Made by a program: the position numbers and the translations under genes. From the NCBI GenBank assembly GCA_903873095.1, contig CAIQMU010000053.1, positions 1 through 13,390 of the forward strand: 13,390 nucleotides of DNA, in the 5' to 3' direction. Shown one piece after another: positions 11,835 through 13,390 of the stretch. Position 1 is the stretch's first letter; each line of letters starts with the position of its first letter. The notes under the pieces were generated by a model. The model saw only the letters and a list, made by a program, of their open reading frames with translations. It was not told the DNA's origin and ran no database searches. Source of the stretch: an uncultured bacterium (GTDB taxonomy: Bacteria; Patescibacteriota; Minisyncoccia; Phycocordibacterales; UBA1006).

Positions 11835-12074
11835 CTATCCAAGATCTTGCGTCATTTTTTCGAATTCTTCCTTGGTGATTTCCCCCTTGGCATAGCGCTC
11901 ACGAATGATCGAATGTGATCGGTCCATGTTCATCCAGTGACGATAAGCGCGTCCATGGTGTCGATGTCCAAAAATAGATCGAATAATCCAAAGAAGGAAC
12001 CATGCAACCAAGAGCCAGCAGATGGCATGAAAAGCAAACCATAATATTCCGAGTCCAAATAGTCCGTACATCAT
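11835..12074 (-). CDS. Small membrane protein with C-terminal SHOCT domain
   Basis: The 79-residue protein has one long hydrophobic segment (about residues 4-33, LFGLGILWFAFHAICWLLVA and onward). A His/Arg-rich linker (GHRHHGRAYRHW) follows. Residues about 56-78 (IIRERYAKGEITKEEFEKMT) are a SHOCT motif, the short C-terminal helical pair found on many small membrane proteins and thought to mediate oligomerisation. Two ATG codons lie in tandem (12074 and 12071) and either could start it. The His-rich linker could bind metal, which is speculation. The leader upstream carries an 11-bp hairpin. Confidence 0.85.
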   Translation of the reverse strand: MMYGLFGLGILWFAFHAICWLLVAWFLLWIIRSIFGHRHHGRAYRHWMNMDRSHSIIRERYAKGEITKEEFEKMTQDLG

Positions 12075-12090
12075 AATAAGATTTAAAGTA

Positions 12091-12124
12091 ATTAGGTAGC
12101 CGTGGTGGCTACCTAATCATTATA
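12091..12124 (-). promoter_or_regulatory. Promoter with a hairpin at the predicted 5' end of the SHOCT mRNA
   Basis: Minus-strand TATACA, a 17-bp spacer and TATAAT (12119-12124) predict a start near 12112. A perfect 11-bp stem, ATTAGGTAGCC and GGCTACCTAAT around a 5-base loop, occupies 12091-12117. The transcript would therefore open with or inside the stem. It could alternatively be a terminator of the DUF2892 gene, although no good T-run follows. Confidence 0.45.
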
Positions 12125-12137
12125 CTACGTATTTATT

Positions 12138-12341
12138 TTACTGTATAGGGCACGTATTTTTCCCAATTAATTGGTAAAACGCACACCAACTAGTCAATGC
12201 CTCGTACAAGCAAAACAATCCAAAGAGAATTAAAATAACTTTGAGTACCACAGGAATTAAAATAACAAATGCAATTACAAACAATATGATTCCAATAACA
12301 AGTCTAACAACTCGATCAAATGTTCCAATGTTTTTCTTCAT
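12138..12341 (-). CDS. DUF2892 family (YgaP-like) small membrane protein
   Basis: The 67 residues fit the DUF2892 transmembrane family: the opening KKNIGTFDRVVRLVIGIIL, two hydrophobic segments (about 14-30 and 33-48), and the closing WCAFYQLIGKNTCPIQ with two conserved-type cysteines. In some bacteria this domain is joined to a rhodanese (YgaP); stand-alone copies like this are widespread and have no defined reaction. A clear promoter (TAGACA, 18 bp, TATAAT) ends 6 bases before the ATG. Confidence 0.88.
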   Translation of the reverse strand: MKKNIGTFDRVVRLVIGIILFVIAFVILIPVVLKVILILFGLFCLYEALTSWCAFYQLIGKNTCPIQ

Positions 12342-12347
12342 GGGTTC

Positions 12348-12377
12348 ATTATATCAAGTTTCGCAATAGGTTGTCTA
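12348..12377 (-). promoter_or_regulatory. Promoter of the DUF2892 gene
   Basis: Minus-strand TAGACA (12372-12377), an 18-bp spacer and TATAAT (12348-12353) lie 6 bases before the ATG. The -35 overlaps the stop codon of the upstream gene. This is the best-formed promoter among the close-spaced ones. Confidence 0.75.
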
Positions 12378-13390
12378 TTGATACTGAATATAACTTGGAA
12401 TAGGGCGCAATTTCAAAACTTCTTGCGGAGTCATCATGCGCATGTCAGGTTTTTGCAAATCGTTTTTGTAAAACAATTTAAATCCGGTGAACTGCACAGG
12501 TTGCGAATACGTAACATCGTGATACGTTTTTGTTTTATGTGAAGGTGTTCCCCATCCATCCATATCCATGACAACTTGAACCTGTGGTGTCGGTGTAATT
12601 TGTTTGTAATTCGTCACCATGTCAAATGTAAACCGATGAATGACAAGTATTTTTGGCGGCAAATTATTTGCAGTTACAATTTGTGACAGAATTGCGATGG
12701 CTTGATTGATTTCAGATGCATCCATCGTACCAATGACTGTTCCGGGTTTCTTTCCATTTTTCATCGCAAATTCAGGATCAAGTCCAAGTTCAACATTGGG
12801 AAGTTTCAAGTAAGGTGCAATGATGGTTACTTCTTTAGTCACGGTACTTTTTCCAATTTGCAGATCCAAAAATGCAATGCCGTGAACTTGGTTTGCCAAA
12901 TCGATTGCCTTTTGAATTTGATCAGCCGGCATACGAAAGACATGCAACCCATCAGACCCCGGATCTTTTTGTGCAGTTTCTGCGATGTAGTGAATTGCAG
13001 GAATGACTGGGGTACTTGGGTCGGCTGTTTGCCATTGTGCAACGACTGCGTTTAGTTTACTGATCACAACATCGGTTGGATACTGCCCTAAAATTCCCAT
13101 GTTTTTTGAATAGAAGTTTCCGTAAAATGCGATGATGCGATTAAACGGTAATAGTGCACCAGCATCTGGATATACGGTTTTTACTGGCCACAATAATGGT
13201 TTAGTAACAACTGGTTTGGCTGGTGTAGTTGCGGGTGTGCTGGTACCGGTGTCAGTTGCAACTTTTGGTACAGGATTATTTGCCAATTGCAAAATTTTTG
13301 CATCATACGCAACCGTATCAAGTGGTGCGAGTATTGCAACAGCAGGTACTTGCGCTGATTGGATTGCCTGCCCTGAGCTTGTCGAAGGGG
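12375..13390 (-). CDS. Conserved, probably exported protein of unknown function (5' end outside window)
   Basis: The frame stays open to the right edge, giving 337 visible residues and no start; the TTG at 13292 is in frame but the frame continues upstream of it. After an Ala/Pro/Thr-rich linker come FNRIIAFYGNFYSKNMGILG, a TPVIPAIHYIAE strand, GIAFLDLQIGKSTVT, ELGLDPEFAMKNGKKPGT, KILVIHRFTFDMVTNY, QVVMDMDGWGTPSHK, FTGFKLFYKND and a final PSYIQYQ. The repeated strand-then-helix pattern with acidic strand ends suggests a TIM-barrel hydrolase-like fold. I recall similar lipoprotein-like proteins in Actinobacteria and candidate phyla, without a known reaction. Export is inferred from the linker. 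Its most upstream visible codons come from a repeat. Confidence 0.8.
   Translation of the reverse strand, partial: PSTSSGQAIQSAQVPAVAILAPLDTVAYDAKILQLANNPVPKVATDTGTSTPATTPAKPVVTKPLLWPVKTVYPDAGALLPFNRIIAFYGNFYSKNMGILGQYPTDVVISKLNAVVAQWQTADPSTPVIPAIHYIAETAQKDPGSDGLHVFRMPADQIQKAIDLANQVHGIAFLDLQIGKSTVTKEVTIIAPYLKLPNVELGLDPEFAMKNGKKPGTVIGTMDASEINQAIAILSQIVTANNLPPKILVIHRFTFDMVTNYKQITPTPQVQVVMDMDGWGTPSHKTKTYHDVTYSQPVQFTGFKLFYKNDLQKPDMRMMTPQEVLKLRPIPSYIQYQ
13369..13390. repeat. Widespread CCCTGAGCTTGTCGAAGGG-type repeat inside the coding frame
   Basis: The last 22 bases read TGCCCTGAGCTTGTCGAAGG and GG. This short repeat is familiar from many environmental bacterial genomes (memory). Read on the minus strand in the frame of the 12375 gene it encodes PSTSSGQ. 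The element may continue beyond the window. Confidence 0.6.

Noticed and set aside
12375..13292. TTG at 13292 as the true start of the right-edge protein
   Set aside because: The frame remains open for 32 further codons to the window edge with similar linker composition, so the gene is treated as partial.

Overview
The window is about 13.4 kb of compact, AT-leaning bacterial sequence. It has no rRNA, tRNA or CRISPR array that I can see. Very small proteins, short intergenic gaps, start codons without Shine-Dalgarno sequences, several proteins cut down to their core domain, and hypothetical proteins of a familiar type suggest a Patescibacteria (Candidate Phyla Radiation) genome, perhaps of the Parcubacteria group. 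This placement is inference from style, not from a marker gene. TGA is a normal stop (it ends nth in an ATGA overlap), so the recoded Gracilibacteria/SR1 code is not used.

Layout, left to right. Positions 53-2521 (minus strand) hold a small membrane protein, a membrane-anchored DUF4015 glycoside-hydrolase-like protein and the 16S rRNA methyltransferase RsmI. A 136-bp inverted-repeat element separates the last two. A plus-strand two-helix membrane protein (2582-3028) follows. Positions 3076-7149 (minus) hold a minimal alkylguanine-DNA alkyltransferase-like protein, an Nramp-related transporter with altered metal-site motifs, a PIF1-type helicase with a palindromic repeat inserted in frame, a DoxX-type membrane protein and a 21-residue lysine-rich peptide. 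Positions 7217-9765 (minus) hold a YgjP-like metallopeptidase overlapping a cysteine-free Nth glycosylase, an APH-family kinase and a DinB-like protein. Positions 9837-10454 (minus) hold a hypothetical protein with a structured 5' leader. Positions 10680-11495 (plus) are an SOS operon: a consensus-like promoter whose 17-bp spacer is filled by a LexA box, a 77-residue basic helical protein, then lexA. Positions 11653-13390 (minus) hold a 42-residue basic protein, a SHOCT-domain membrane protein, a DUF2892 membrane protein and the 3' part of a large conserved protein of unknown function that runs off the window.

DNA maintenance is a recurring theme: alkyltransferase-like protein, PIF1 helicase, Nth, DinB-like fold and LexA. 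Only the lexA operon shows a visible SOS operator, so the other genes are not shown to be part of that regulon.

Three features deserve most attention. At least nine minus-strand genes have a -10 hexamer only 6-9 bases before the start codon, which predicts leaderless mRNAs. GC-rich palindromic repeats have entered coding sequence in frame, in the helicase and in the right-edge protein. The unknown 77-residue gene is the first gene of the lexA operon.
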